Positions 54,104 through 63,754 are shown, counted from the stretch's first letter. The stretch: DNA of 64,000 bases from Anaerocolumna sp. (GCA_029256725.1 JAQSXJ010000012.1:1-64000); one strand, 5' to 3'. Program-made: numbers and translations. Notes: generated by a model from the sequence alone, not told the origin.

Positions 54104-54813
54104 AAATATCCCATTCCTCTTATATTTTTAATATACTCAGGTTTGGCACTATCCGGTTCTATCTTCTCTCTGAGTCTCCTTATATTGACGGCTACCGTAT
54201 TCTCATCTGCAAAACTGCCATCCATATCAAATAACTGTTCCAGTATCTGATTCTTGGATAAAATCTGCTTTGGGTGCTCCAGAAATAGTCGGAGCAGTTT
54301 CCATTCATTCTTTGTAAGATCAATATAATATCCATCTATTTGTACACGCATATCAGATATAGAAAATTTTATTCTGCCAGACTCTATTATCTCTGAACTT
54401 GCTGGACTGTGTCTCCGAAAATAAGCTGCCACCTTCATAGTAAGAACGGACAGACTGAAGGGTTTTGTGACATAGTCGTCTGCTCCGGCTTCATATCCTA
54501 TGACCTGATCCGCTTCTCTGTCCATTGCTGTAAGACATATAATATGTACCTGGCTCACTTTTCGAACTTCACGGATAAACATAAGCCCGCTTCCGTCTGG
54601 AAGGGTGATATCACAAATAATAAGCTGGGGTTCTATTTTCTGAAACAGCCCCCTGGCTTCTCCAAGAGAATAGCAGGAATATACCTCATATCCTTCCTTT
54701 TCTAACAAAAAGGCAATGCTTCTGTTAACACTGTCTTCATCCTCAAGGATTAGTACCCGGTTCATGTTTATTATATTAGGTTGTCGTGAATCTTTATTAT
54801 TGTTGAAATTCAT
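54073..54813 (-). CDS. OmpR-family response regulator
   Basis: 246 residues. The start at 54813 has AGGA four to five bases upstream; starting instead at MNRVLILEDED (54765) would drop 16 residues but lacks an RBS. Receiver with E24/D25/E26 pocket, phosphoacceptor Asp68 (IICDITLPDGSG), CLTAMD and VTKPFS; winged-helix output LTKNEWKLLRLFL and NTVAVNIRRLREKIEP. First gene of the unit. Confidence 0.92.
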   Translation of the reverse strand: MNFNNNKDSRQPNIINMNRVLILEDEDSVNRSIAFLLEKEGYEVYSCYSLGEARGLFQKIEPQLIICDITLPDGSGLMFIREVRKVSQVHIICLTAMDREADQVIGYEAGADDYVTKPFSLSVLTMKVAAYFRRHSPASSEIIESGRIKFSISDMRVQIDGYYIDLTKNEWKLLRLFLEHPKQILSKNQILEQLFDMDGSFADENTVAVNIRRLREKIEPDSAKPEYIKNIRGMGYLWNQECRRNI

Positions 54814-55131
54814 GCTTCCTGTCCTTTATTGAAATGATTCTTTAATTGTCATACTTTATAATCTGAATTCTTTCGCTTTCACAAATACATCATAATGCAT
54901 TATAAGCTTTAACTCAATTCACATATCCTCTCTAAATATAGCGGTAACCTGATTATTTTACAACCTTTTTCTGGAATCCAGGAACTAGTAAATTTCTCTA
55001 TTTGAATATGAACAAAAAGTCTTAACTTCAAAAGGAAATTATTAATAAATCCCAAGGAAATTAACTTACCCTCTGCAGTCTGCATACCGTTAGCTACTAT
55101 GTAATCCATATAAATATAATAATATATACTG
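54814..55131. other. AT-rich intergenic region
   Basis: About 320 bases. A 66-codon minus-strand frame (54909-55109) has no RBS and no recognisable similarity, so I see nothing that I can support as a gene. Marks the start of a lower-GC stretch. Confidence 0.4.
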
Positions 55132-55617
55132 CTACTGCACTATTAAATTAGAAGAAAAAATTAAATTCTTCCCGTTTATAAGACTCTGATGAATTTTTTT
55201 ATAGTTACTATCATCTCTATAATAATCATCAAGCTTATAAAATCTATTCTCAGCTGTATCGATTACTTCTTTAAATTTTAATTTTTCCCAAGGCTCAATT
55301 CCCATTTCTATCAGTCTTTCCATAACCTTAATATAATTTTCCATTTGTTTAAAACTTAAATGATGCTTGCCTTTCGTATTATTTGATTTTTGAAGTAATT
55401 TATCTGCTAAAATAAATTCTTCGTATGCCTCATTTGTATTTAAGTAAAAACAATTTGAATCATCAAGTATTTTCATTATGTTTAGTCTAGCATGTTGGGT
55501 ATCAAAATGTTCCGTATTAAACTTAGGGTGTTGTTTTACAAATTGTTTTAATAACTCAAAAATGGCATTTGATTTTTGTAGTTCATACCATACAATGAAC
55601 GAGGTTTGACAATGGAG
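55132..55617 (-). pseudogene. Headless ORF, C-terminal fragment of an unknown protein
   Basis: The first Met is at 55476 (114 residues), but the frame is open 47 codons further upstream to a TAG at 55618 and reads as protein (TSFIVWYELQKSNAIFELLK, HPKFNTEHFDTQHARLNIM) without any ATG/GTG/TTG. The visible part is a Lys/Asn-rich helical protein (LSFKQMENYIKVMERLIEMG, ENRFYKLDDYYRD). I do not recognise the family. The missing start and low GC suggest the tail of a horizontally acquired gene. Confidence 0.5.
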
Positions 55618-55967
55618 CTAATTACTTTGTTTTTGACCGAACAGATACCCCACAAATAAAAAGAGCCAAGACTTATCATCTCAGCTCTTTACTCCTCCAG
55701 ATACTGTGGTTCATATTGTCAGTGTTTCTAAAAAAGTATCACTTCTTCTTTATGCCACATTTGTTCCTACAAACTTATTAAGACTCCACATTCTAACATA
55801 GAGCTTAAATTATTGTAATTATCATCAAATCCGTATAAGTATACATTTGTAACAAATCAGTTATAAGTTAGTTCATATAAGTTCATACTAACAATAACTC
55901 TGCCTTAATTCACTTCAGATAAGTCTTTACTTGGCGAGCAATCATGAATCCATATCTTTTCTAATTA
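55618..55967. other. Intergenic region after the lactococcin-972-type cassette
   Basis: About 350 AT-rich bases with a terminator at 55658-55691; no ORF supported. Confidence 0.5.
55658..55691 (-). terminator. Rho-independent terminator
   Basis: On the minus strand AAAGAGC pairs with GCTCTTT, with inner AGAT/AGTCT pairing, followed by TTTTATTT. It lies about 280 bases past the cassette's ATPase gene. Confidence 0.6.
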
Positions 55968-56618
55968 TTATCTATATACCTCAACATCTACTGTTTTTGT
56001 AAAATATTTGCATAAACTTAAGTTAAGTGTTACCATAATTATCGTAACTCCCTCTTTATTCAGTGATTGCAATAAATTCATAACAATTAATTCATTATCT
56101 TTATCAAGACCTGATGTCGGTTCATCTGCTAATATAATTTTACTCTCTTGTAAGATAAGCTTAATAATTGCTATTCGTTGCTGTTCACCTCCGCTTAACT
56201 GATAAACTTTTTTATTGGAGACATCAATTAATCCAAATTTATTAAGATACTTTTCGATTCGCTCTAACTTTTCTTTTTTACTTATTCTTTTATATTCTAA
56301 CGCCAACTTCAGGTTCCATAACACACTTTCATCTTCAATTAATCCATAGTTCTGAAATAGATAACCAATTGTGTAACGTCTTAATAGAAGTGCATTTTTA
56401 CTATACATCGTTAATTTTGTATAATTGTCAATATGAATTGTGCCTTCTGATATGTCTGTAATTAAACCAATAATATTGAGCAGTGTAGTTTTTCCTGCCC
56501 CACTTTTTCCAATCAACCCTATAAATTCACCTTTATTTATTTCAAGACACAAGTCATTAAATAATACTTGTTCTTTGTTGTATTGTTTTTTTATATGTTC
56601 TAGCTTAATATAAGACAT
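55968..56618 (-). CDS. Lactococcin-972-type bacteriocin ABC transporter ATPase
   Basis: 216 residues. Walker A GKSGAGKTT, Q-loop YLFQNYGL, signature LSGGEQQRIA, Walker B IILADEPTSGLDK, H-loop replaced by VTLNLSLC rather than the usual VTHD. Short, LolD-like, as in the ATPase of lactococcin 972 clusters. It starts three bases after the stop of the integral membrane protein gene. Lower GC than its surroundings. Confidence 0.9.
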   Translation of the reverse strand: MSYIKLEHIKKQYNKEQVLFNDLCLEINKGEFIGLIGKSGAGKTTLLNIIGLITDISEGTIHIDNYTKLTMYSKNALLLRRYTIGYLFQNYGLIEDESVLWNLKLALEYKRISKKEKLERIEKYLNKFGLIDVSNKKVYQLSGGEQQRIAIIKLILQESKIILADEPTSGLDKDNELIVMNLLQSLNKEGVTIIMVTLNLSLCKYFTKTVDVEVYR

Positions 56619-56621
56619 AAA

Positions 56622-58589
56622 TTATGCTCCCTTCTCAATTTCATATAATACTTTTCGTATATATATCTTATATAACAATTCACAAAGTACCCAATCTATG
56701 AGCATAATTAAAAATAAGCATGAAAAATATGGACTAATTATACTAAAAATAGCTGTTATGCCTATTGCAATTCCCCATAAAAAGTATCTGTTTTTCAATA
56801 TTTTCGAATGAGAGAAACCCATAATTTCTTTTAGTGCATATCTCTGTTTATTTACAAATACATCAACGTAATTAGACATATAAAGGATGAACATCAAAGA
56901 AACAATAAAAACAATTGCAAAGATGATAATAGTTTTTAATACAAACGTTACACCTTCTAGTTCCATTAAATATGGAGTTAATAATGTTCCTGCTGTAACT
57001 AATTTACCCAATCCGTAATCTGTCAATAATTTTGAAAATTGTTCTCTTGAATCCAACTCAAAAAAAGTACTCCTTGTGTTTAATGAATCTAAGTAGTATA
57101 AACCATCGAACTCTCCTGTATCAAGAATTATTATGTTTCCTGACATATCTGATAAACCTTTTTGAGTGTTAATTTTTATTGTAGAATTATCTTCTACATA
57201 AATAATGTTAAAGTTATTTGCCTCCCGTGTTTCTTCTTGTAGATGATAAAACTGATTATAATTTAAAAGTCTATAATATTGCTGTAAAACAAAATCTCTA
57301 ATAACGCTTTCATCTTCTTTATATTTTTTTGGTACTAAAATAGTAGGTGTATCTATTATACTCGTATTTAGATTGCCTATAGCTGTATTTATATTAGAAA
57401 AATTATTTAGATAATTCTTGTTTGCAATTACATAATGCGTTTCATAATAAGGCCTTGAAGAAGCAATATCAGATTTATTGATATTTAATGCACTACTATC
57501 ACACAGCAATGAGTTATTATTTGTATATAATTCTTTCATTGAATCTGAATACTTTAATAAGATATCTAAGTTGTTTAAAGCGTAATCATAATCTACTGAA
57601 TTAAATCCATTTGCAGTATAATAACCCTCAAGATATTTATAATCTAAAACTGCCTTTTGGCTATCTTGATATTGGTTACTTTGCTTAAGTAATGTGATGA
57701 CTGTAAATGCAATCATAATTGAAAATACTATTTTAACAAATTGCACAAAAATATTGGTACTTATATTTAAAGTCTTATTTTTTATCATAGCTTCCAAATT
57801 AACCAATTTGATTAAGACTGAGGTATTCAATATAGCGATGATGTTTAAGAGCAAAGCAATTAAAAAGAAAATTAAGCGAAATATAAAATAAGAAAATGTA
57901 AACCGCCTAGATAGAATATAAAAAATATCTTGTATAAACCCAATTACAACATAAATAACAACATAATATCTAACTATATTAAAAATTTGTTCTTTCAAAA
58001 TACGTGCACTTGAAAACCCCATGCTTTTCTTAATGCCAATTTTTTTAAAACTATATGAGGTATATATACAATAAATAATCTGAATGATTACTAATAATAT
58101 CGCAAAATTCAAAATATTCAAATTAAATACCATGTTATATGGTATAGTATTATCTTTAAATGGTTTGATGTTAGTTTCTAATTCAGAAGCGATAGTCAGT
58201 AATTTTTCATAAGGAACATTAGTATAGAAATCACCTACGCTATCCAAGAAATCTTCTTTTGTTAATTCATAGTACTCAAATTGCATAGTTTGGGAAATAG
58301 GCTGTCTTCTAGAAAAATCATTTATAGGATAGCAGTGTAACTCATAAACAGATTTATCAGTAGATGTTAATGTATTATGTATGGTTTCTAACTTATATTC
58401 CGGATAATTTTCCATAAACATATCATAAAATCTATCTAAATTATTTGAATTACCGTCTTCAAATGTGTATCCATATAAACCATTCGAAGCTATATTATTT
58501 TTTTCGTATATATTGTATATAGAGCTATTGAATATATAAGTAAATAACATTATCTCCAGTAAAACAAAAACTTTTAAAAAATTTCTCAT
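56622..58589 (-). CDS. Bacteriocin-associated integral membrane protein (DUF1430/TIGR01654-like)
   Basis: 655 residues. TM1 at the N-terminus (about 7-23), an extracytoplasmic region of about 130 residues, four TM helices (about 155-290), a second outer region of about 250 residues and three TM helices at the C-terminus (560-640). The paired motifs KKIGIKKSMGFSSARILKEQ and KQRYALKEIMGFSHSKILKN show an internally repeated FtsX-like half. This layout fits the immunity/export membrane protein of lactococcin-972 clusters. Encoded between the peptide remnant and the ATPase, same strand. Confidence 0.88.
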   Translation of the reverse strand: MRNFLKVFVLLEIMLFTYIFNSSIYNIYEKNNIASNGLYGYTFEDGNSNNLDRFYDMFMENYPEYKLETIHNTLTSTDKSVYELHCYPINDFSRRQPISQTMQFEYYELTKEDFLDSVGDFYTNVPYEKLLTIASELETNIKPFKDNTIPYNMVFNLNILNFAILLVIIQIIYCIYTSYSFKKIGIKKSMGFSSARILKEQIFNIVRYYVVIYVVIGFIQDIFYILSRRFTFSYFIFRLIFFLIALLLNIIAILNTSVLIKLVNLEAMIKNKTLNISTNIFVQFVKIVFSIMIAFTVITLLKQSNQYQDSQKAVLDYKYLEGYYTANGFNSVDYDYALNNLDILLKYSDSMKELYTNNNSLLCDSSALNINKSDIASSRPYYETHYVIANKNYLNNFSNINTAIGNLNTSIIDTPTILVPKKYKEDESVIRDFVLQQYYRLLNYNQFYHLQEETREANNFNIIYVEDNSTIKINTQKGLSDMSGNIIILDTGEFDGLYYLDSLNTRSTFFELDSREQFSKLLTDYGLGKLVTAGTLLTPYLMELEGVTFVLKTIIIFAIVFIVSLMFILYMSNYVDVFVNKQRYALKEIMGFSHSKILKNRYFLWGIAIGITAIFSIISPYFSCLFLIMLIDWVLCELLYKIYIRKVLYEIEKGA

Positions 58590-58610
58590 GGAGCAATACT
58601 CCCCTTCTCA

Positions 58611-58650
58611 ATAATAAAAATATTGAGAGGGGCTAAGAATAGCCCCTCTC
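58611..58650 (-). terminator. Partial terminator between bacteriocin-peptide end and transport genes
   Basis: GAGAGGGGCT - six-base loop - AGCCCCTCTC, a perfect ten-base GC-rich stem, followed on the minus strand by AATATTTTTATTATT. It lies 15 bases past the stop at 58665 and before the membrane-protein gene, the usual place for a leaky terminator separating an abundant bacteriocin mRNA from its export genes. Confidence 0.85.
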
Positions 58651-58664
58651 AGAAGACTAATTAA

Positions 58665-58775
58665 TTATTTAGCATCATATGGGTAATAGTCATAATAAGA
58701 TGTTTCATTAGCCCAAAATGAACGGTTCGCTTCCTTGTAAGCATAGTTTGAAAGAAAACCACTGGTATAATATGC
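58665..58775 (-). pseudogene. C-terminal part of a lactococcin-972-like bacteriocin precursor, fused to helicase remnant
   Basis: The last 36 or so residues of this frame (YTSGFLSNYAYKEANRSF, then WANETSYYDYYPYDAK) do not match the helicase that precedes them. Their Tyr/Ser/Asn-rich composition and the xxSNYxYxxxxRS pattern resemble the end of lactococcin-972 peptides, and the position directly before the terminator and the family-specific transport genes fits. No signal peptide and no start of its own remain. The assignment rests on composition and context, not on a clear motif. Confidence 0.5.
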
Positions 58776-59699
58776 TTTTTTATTAATATCTCCTGAATCA
58801 TAAGGATATCTTTTTTCATATTCATAGCTGATACCATTTAAGAACAAGAAATTTGCTATCATTACTTCTTCTAAAGATTTTACGGTTTCTCCTTGCAGAG
58901 TATATTTTCTAACTTTTAAGTCTGCTGCAATATACTCTACTTCCTCTTTTATATTTGTAACCTTACCCTTTAAGGTTTTAAAATCGGCATTTCTATAGTA
59001 GTCATAGCAGTCACCCAGACAATCAAACTTTTCCATATCTTTCGGAATGTTCAAGTAATAGCTGAAGAAATTAATGATATTTTGAATTTGCTTCTTATCA
59101 TTAAAAGTACTTTTTCTAAAATCCTTTTCTAAAATATGACTCTACTAATCGGCTTAAATACCCATCCTCAGCAATAATATACTTTACAGGATATGTATGC
59201 TTAATTATATCTAAACCAAGGCCATGAAAGGTTCTTACCTCTACCCCGATATGTAGCTTGTTAGCTATTCTAGTTTTCATTTCTTCAGCAGCTTTACGTG
59301 TAAAAGAAATTAACAAGATTTCATTGGGATTAATATTCTTGGTTTCCACCAAATACTTTACTTTTCCCGATATGGTTAGTGTCTTACCACTTCCGGCACC
59401 AGCTAATACAAGATTACTTTGCTCATCTACAACAATTGCCCGCCGTTGCTGGTCATCTAAAGACTTACCATCAATATTATCAAACAGGACCTTATGCTTT
59501 ACCAATTCATTTTCTACGAAAAGATTCTTCCAATTTTTTACCAAATTAGCAGGTTGGGGTATATACTAAGAAATTCACTTATGTGAGGATTATCTACAAT
59601 CTCAGGCTCTGTTTGTAGGCGTTTATGATTTCTTTTAGTTATATAAAGAACAGTAGAACCAATTACTACTGTCGATGCTATTAGTAATTCAATCCACAT
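58776..59699 (-). pseudogene. UvrD/Rep-like helicase, frameshifted and truncated
   Basis: Starts at an ATG at 59699 (AGGTGG seven bases upstream) with a TM helix (WIELLIASTVVIGSTVLYI). The frame stops at 59546 and coding resumes in another frame at about 59560 (VKNWKNLFVENELVKHK, LDDQQRRAIVVDEQSNLVLA, Walker A AGAGSGKT, SFTRKAAEEM). A second shift at a TTTT tract near 59137 moves into LEKDFRKSTFNDKKQ and on through KVRKYTLQGETVKSLEEVMI and FLFLNGISYEYEKRYPYD, where the superfamily-1 helicase ends abruptly at the junction with the bacteriocin-like tail. The C-terminal half with motifs IV-VI is absent. Confidence 0.8.
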
Positions 59700-60176
59700 A
59701 ACTTTCCACCTTTATTATGTTATTTATTCTGACAAATAAATGCAGATTTTCCCATAAATAATTATAGATGAATTGATAAAATATGGCAACGATTAATATC
59801 AAATAATAAACATATATATATCGATTAAAGGTGTCTCTACTATACTACTGTAAAACTATCTTATTTAGGTTGTCCGTGTAGAATATATCTCAAGTGATGG
59901 CTCTTTCAGCTCATACTTTTACAGCGAAAGACATCTGATACAGCGTAAATTCTATAGAACTACCTAATTGGTTCTTTTAGGCTAAGAAACTAGCTATGAT
60001 TATTTCAAGGGGCAATAAAGCTATCAATAGAATTTATTCAAGGGTGTGAAGCTATCTAAGGTAGTATAGAAAATGAAATCGGTCTCTCTGACAAGCAGAA
60101 AGACCGATATTTTTATTATAATTATTCAATTTAAAAGTCACAAAAATTAATTAAAATCCAATAAAATCAAAGTGTT
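59700..60176. other. Intergenic region
   Basis: About 480 AT-rich bases upstream of the helicase remnant, ending in the terminator hairpin behind prfA. No ORF or structured RNA recognised. Confidence 0.5.
60078..60116. terminator. Terminator downstream of prfA
   Basis: ATCGGTCT pairs with AGACCGAT with extra TCT/AGA pairing inside; a T run follows on the plus strand and TTTCATTTTC on the minus strand, so it can serve prfA on the minus strand. Confidence 0.8.
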
Positions 60177-61253
60177 TTACATATCTTCACTAAGCTTGGT
60201 TAAGCGCATCGCCTGGTCAGCAGCTATAAGACTGTCAACAACCTCTTCTAAATCTCCATTAAGAACATTATCCAACTGATGAAGGGTAAGCTTTATACGG
60301 TGATCTGTAACACGTCCCTGAGGGAAATTGTAGGTACGAATTTTCTCAGAACGGTCTCCGGTTCCTACCTGACTTCTTCTGGCTTCTGCTTCTGCATTAT
60401 GAGCTTTTTCAAGCTCCAGCTCATAAAGCTTGCTTCGCAATACCTTTAAGGCTTTATCCCTGTTCTTTAACTGGGACTTTTCATCCTGGCAGGAAATTAC
60501 GATACCTGTGGGAAGGTGAGTCAGACGAACAGCAGAGTCCGTAGTATTAACGCACTGTCCACCATTACCGGAGGAACGGAATACATCAAACTTACAGTCT
60601 TTCATATCAAGCTCTACGTCAACTTCTTCTGCTTCCGGCATAATAGCAACTGTTGTAGTGGAAGTATGGATACGTCCGCCGGACTCGGTTACTGGGATAC
60701 GCTGTACACGGTGCACACCGCTTTCATATTTCATTTTGGAATAAACACCTTTGCCATTAATCATGAAAACAACTTCCTTAAAACCACCAAGACCGTTTTC
60801 ATTTAAGTTCATCATGTCTATCTTCCATTTCTGACTTTCAGCATATTTAGAGTACATACGGAAGAGCTCAGCAGCAAAGAGAGCTGCTTCATCACCGCCG
60901 GCACCGCCTCTGATTTCCACGATAACATTTTTCTCATCATTAGGGTCTTTGGGTAGAAGAAGGATTTTAAGTTCTTTTTCAATAGCTTCGATCTTTTCCT
61001 TGCAGGAATTTAATTCTTCTTTGGCGAGCTCACGAAGCTCTTCATCGCTTTCTTCCTCTAACATCATAAGGCTGTCTTCAATTCCTGCCTTAGTATCCTT
61101 GTATTCAGTAAATTTCTCAACAAGGGGAGCAAGATCATTCTGCTCCTTCATCAGTTTACGAAAACGTGCCTGGTCATTTACTACACCTGGGTCATTCAAT
61201 TCATCCGTTAACTCCTGATAACGAATTAACAAATCTTCTAATTTATCAAACAT
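60177..61253 (-). CDS. prfA: Peptide chain release factor 1
   Basis: 358 residues from the ATG at 61253 (GGAGG seven bases upstream); the 17-codon longer frame is not used. Recognises UAA and UAG stop codons. The stop-codon-reading region and the catalytic GGQ ([19 protein letters not shown], near residue 232) are present, as are [19 protein letters not shown] and the C-terminal [15 protein letters not shown]. The Gln of GGQ is normally methylated by PrmC, whose gene just upstream is broken. Confidence 0.97.
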   Translation of the reverse strand: MFDKLEDLLIRYQELTDELNDPGVVNDQARFRKLMKEQNDLAPLVEKFTEYKDTKAGIEDSLMMLEEESDEELRELAKEELNSCKEKIEAIEKELKILLLPKDPNDEKNVIVEIRGGAGGDEAALFAAELFRMYSKYAESQKWKIDMMNLNENGLGGFKEVVFMINGKGVYSKMKYESGVHRVQRIPVTESGGRIHTSTTTVAIMPEAEEVDVELDMKDCKFDVFRSSGNGGQCVNTTDSAVRLTHLPTGIVISCQDEKSQLKNRDKALKVLRSKLYELELEKAHNAEAEARRSQVGTGDRSEKIRTYNFPQGRVTDHRIKLTLHQLDNVLNGDLEEVVDSLIAADQAMRLTKLSEDM

Positions 61254-61361
61254 TTGGGTTCCTCCATTTTTACATTGGTTGAAATGTATTCTTACTCGGT
61301 GCACATGACATCGATATCCATTTCAAATTATTAGCACTTTAAACTTTCCAGGTTTGAAACG

Positions 61362-62166
61362 CTAAGTAAAAGGTTCCCCTTTTTTCTGACTCCATGTTCC
61401 TGTAACTACTCTGTCAAGTCCTGCCAAATCTTTTATAATATTAATGTTTATCATTTCTGCTTCCTGTAACAATTTCTTCACTGCCTCTCCCTGGTCATAT
61501 CCAATCTCAAAAAGGACATGTCCGCCGGGATTAAGATAATCCTTTAATCCCCTGCAGATCTCTTTGTAAAAAAACAGTCCATCTTCCTTACCGTCAAGGG
61601 CTATAACGGGTTCATAATCCTTTACCTCTTCCATTAAGGTGGGAATAACTTCTGTTTGAATATATGGTGGATTTGATATTATTATATCATATTTTCCTTC
61701 TACCTGTGAATAGATATCACTTTTCAAGTGCTGCTTCTGATATGTCTACGCCTGTTCCATGTTCGATACCACCAAGTCTGGCTAAAGATAAAAGGATACA
61801 TCCGGAACCTGTGCATATATCAAGCACACGCTTTCCTTCACTTACCTTTAAGGCTTCCATAACCAATATCTCCGTATCCTGTCTTGGTATTAATACGCCT
61901 TCCCGAACCCGGAAATTTAAGCCCATAAATTCCTGCTCACCGGTAATATACTGCAATGGAATATGACGACAGCGTTTTTTGATTCCTTCAAGGTATAAGT
62001 CATAATCCTTAAGCGATACTTCCTTTAGAGGATCCAGTAGATACTCTACTTTACTAATACGAAGCAAGGAAGATAATAACAACCATGCGTCATGCTCGCC
62101 ATTCTCTATATTACTGTCTAGCAGTTCTTTTCTTCCGGTTTGAAAAGCCTCTTGTATAGTTATCAT
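61362..62166 (-). pseudogene. prmC: Release-factor glutamine methyltransferase PrmC/HemK, disrupted
   Basis: The first frame (62166-61717, start ATG overlapping the end of the DUF1385 gene) has the N-terminal helical domain and the start of the methyltransferase domain (GVLIPRQDTEILVMEAL, DICTGSGCILLSLARLGG, GVDISEAALEK) and then stops. The rest (SDIYSQVEGKYDIIISNPPY to LAGLDRVVTGTWSQK) is in another frame. Compared with normal PrmC (about 280-290 residues) about 19-20 residues between DISEAAL and the SD before the NPPY motif are missing, together with the frame. So a roughly 60-base, out-of-frame deletion lies at 61720-61727. The NPPY active-site motif is intact but not connected to the SAM-binding half. 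Confidence 0.88.
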
Positions 62167-62173
62167 TTTACAA

Positions 62174-63664
62174 TCAATCCTTCTTAGCAGCCTCATCAGT
62201 AACAGCCACAAAGTCATCCAATGCTTTTAAGATTTCATCCTCTTCTTCAAAAATATCTCTTGCCTGTAAGGGCTCCATTCTCATAGAGGTTGCGGCAGTT
62301 TCTCTGACGGCTTTATTATCATCTGCATTCTTCTGATTATTACTTCTTACAGAATTCGCTCTGTCTCTTTTACCGGTTGAACCTTTTTTACTATTATTTC
62401 TTGCAGATGAATTCTGTTTCTGCGTACCATCTTGTTTCTGTGCACCATCTTGCTTCTGTGTACCATCTTGCTTCTGTGTACTTTCCTCTGCCTTTATACT
62501 ATCATCTAACTTGGTATTTTTATTCTCTATGTTCTTATTGTTTCGATTCTGACTATTGGTATTTTTAGTTTTTGCCTGTACTGACTTGGAATTATTATTC
62601 TGCCCATTTTTTGATGTACTTTTATTACCGTTAGTATTTTTCGTCTGGCTGTTTGTTTTGCCTTTCGTTTCATTAACGGTTGACTGTTTCCCGTTTCTTA
62701 CAGTCTTGCCTTCGTCTGTAGATGCGTCACCGGCTTCACTGTCCTCAACACCTAAAAAGCCCTTCCAGTTAAATACCGCTTCTACTGATTTAATTGCTAC
62801 TTCTATCATATCGTCATCAGGCTCTCTGGTTGTAAGACCCTGAAGCCACATGCCAGGTTTACTTAATACTCTTACAAAAATAGAATCATTTCTTCCGGCA
62901 AAGCGGATAAATTCATAAGAAATACCAGCAATTACAGGTATCAGTATAATTCTGCTGGCATAACGAAGCCATGTGATATCTGTGCGAATAAACATAAAAA
63001 ATATTACAGTTACAAACATAACGATAAATAAAAAGCTTGTTCCGCATCTTTTATGCTGTCTGGACTGCCATTTTACGTTCTCAACTGTAAGTTCAAAACC
63101 ATTCTCGATACAATTAATGGTCTTGTGCTCCGCTCCATGGTACATAAATACTCGTTTAATGTCCTTAAGCTGTGAGATTGCAACTACATATAATACAAAA
63201 ATAACAATTCTTATAATACCCTCTACCAGGGCAACTAAGCTGTCGGATGAAATAACCTTGCCTAACTGCGTAGCAGCAAAAGCAGGCAGAACAATAAATA
63301 TTCCCACTGCAAGTACTACCGCAATAATCATAGTAATTGCTGCCAGTATCGCTTCCCCTTTATCTTTAAAGACTTTTGAGATAGCCTTATCTACTTTTGA
63401 TTCCTTGGCAGTTTCTTCTTCCTCATAAAAACTTGCGGAGAAGTTAAGAGTCTTAATACCAATTGACATGGATTCTGCAAAGGCCAGCACTCCTCTAAGA
63501 ATCGGCAGCTTCCACACTTTATGTTTTTCTGCAATACTGTTAAAAGAGTCTTCTTTTACTACAATTTCGTTGTCCGGCTTTCTTACGGCAATAGCATAAC
63601 GTTCTTTATTCTTCATCATTACGCCTTCAATAACTGCCTGTCCTCCGATTCCTGATGGTTTCAT
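62174..63664 (-). CDS. DUF1385 membrane protein
   Basis: 496 residues from the ATG at 63664 (AAGGA seven bases upstream); the 29-codon extension is not used. DUF1385 core: GIGGQAVIEGVMMKNKERYA, LPILRGVLAFAESM, then four to five TM helices between about residues 120-270 and FMYHGAEHKTINCIENG, SRQHKRCGTSFLFIV. C-terminal 150 residues are a low-complexity Asn/Lys/Gln/Thr tail with tandem QKQDG units (TQKQDGTQKQDGAQKQDG). Always beside rpmE and prmC in Clostridia; role unknown. Its stop lies inside the prmC start region, so they were translationally coupled. Confidence 0.92.
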   Translation of the reverse strand: MKPSGIGGQAVIEGVMMKNKERYAIAVRKPDNEIVVKEDSFNSIAEKHKVWKLPILRGVLAFAESMSIGIKTLNFSASFYEEEETAKESKVDKAISKVFKDKGEAILAAITMIIAVVLAVGIFIVLPAFAATQLGKVISSDSLVALVEGIIRIVIFVLYVVAISQLKDIKRVFMYHGAEHKTINCIENGFELTVENVKWQSRQHKRCGTSFLFIVMFVTVIFFMFIRTDITWLRYASRIILIPVIAGISYEFIRFAGRNDSIFVRVLSKPGMWLQGLTTREPDDDMIEVAIKSVEAVFNWKGFLGVEDSEAGDASTDEGKTVRNGKQSTVNETKGKTNSQTKNTNGNKSTSKNGQNNNSKSVQAKTKNTNSQNRNNKNIENKNTKLDDSIKAEESTQKQDGTQKQDGAQKQDGTQKQNSSARNNSKKGSTGKRDRANSVRSNNQKNADDNKAVRETAATSMRMEPLQARDIFEEEDEILKALDDFVAVTDEAAKKD

Positions 63665-63721
63665 ATGCTTATCCTTTCTTTGATAAAACATGCCATAATA
63701 CTCTAAATATAAATACGAATT

Positions 63722-63754
63722 TAAAAATAGGCTGAGATAATTATACCTCAACCT
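63722..63754 (-). terminator. Rho-independent terminator of rpmE
   Basis: On the minus strand AGGTTGAGGTA pairs with TATCTCAGCCT (two G-U pairs) around a four-base loop, then ATTTTTA. Confidence 0.75.

Noticed and set aside
54909-55109. 66-codon minus-strand frame
   Set aside because: No RBS, AT-rich surroundings and no similarity; probably a chance frame or part of the decayed region.
59041-59054. Independent start of the helicase/bacteriocin chimera at 59054
   Set aside because: It is a TTG without an RBS in the middle of the helicase frame; the open frame upstream is helicase sequence reached by a frameshift.
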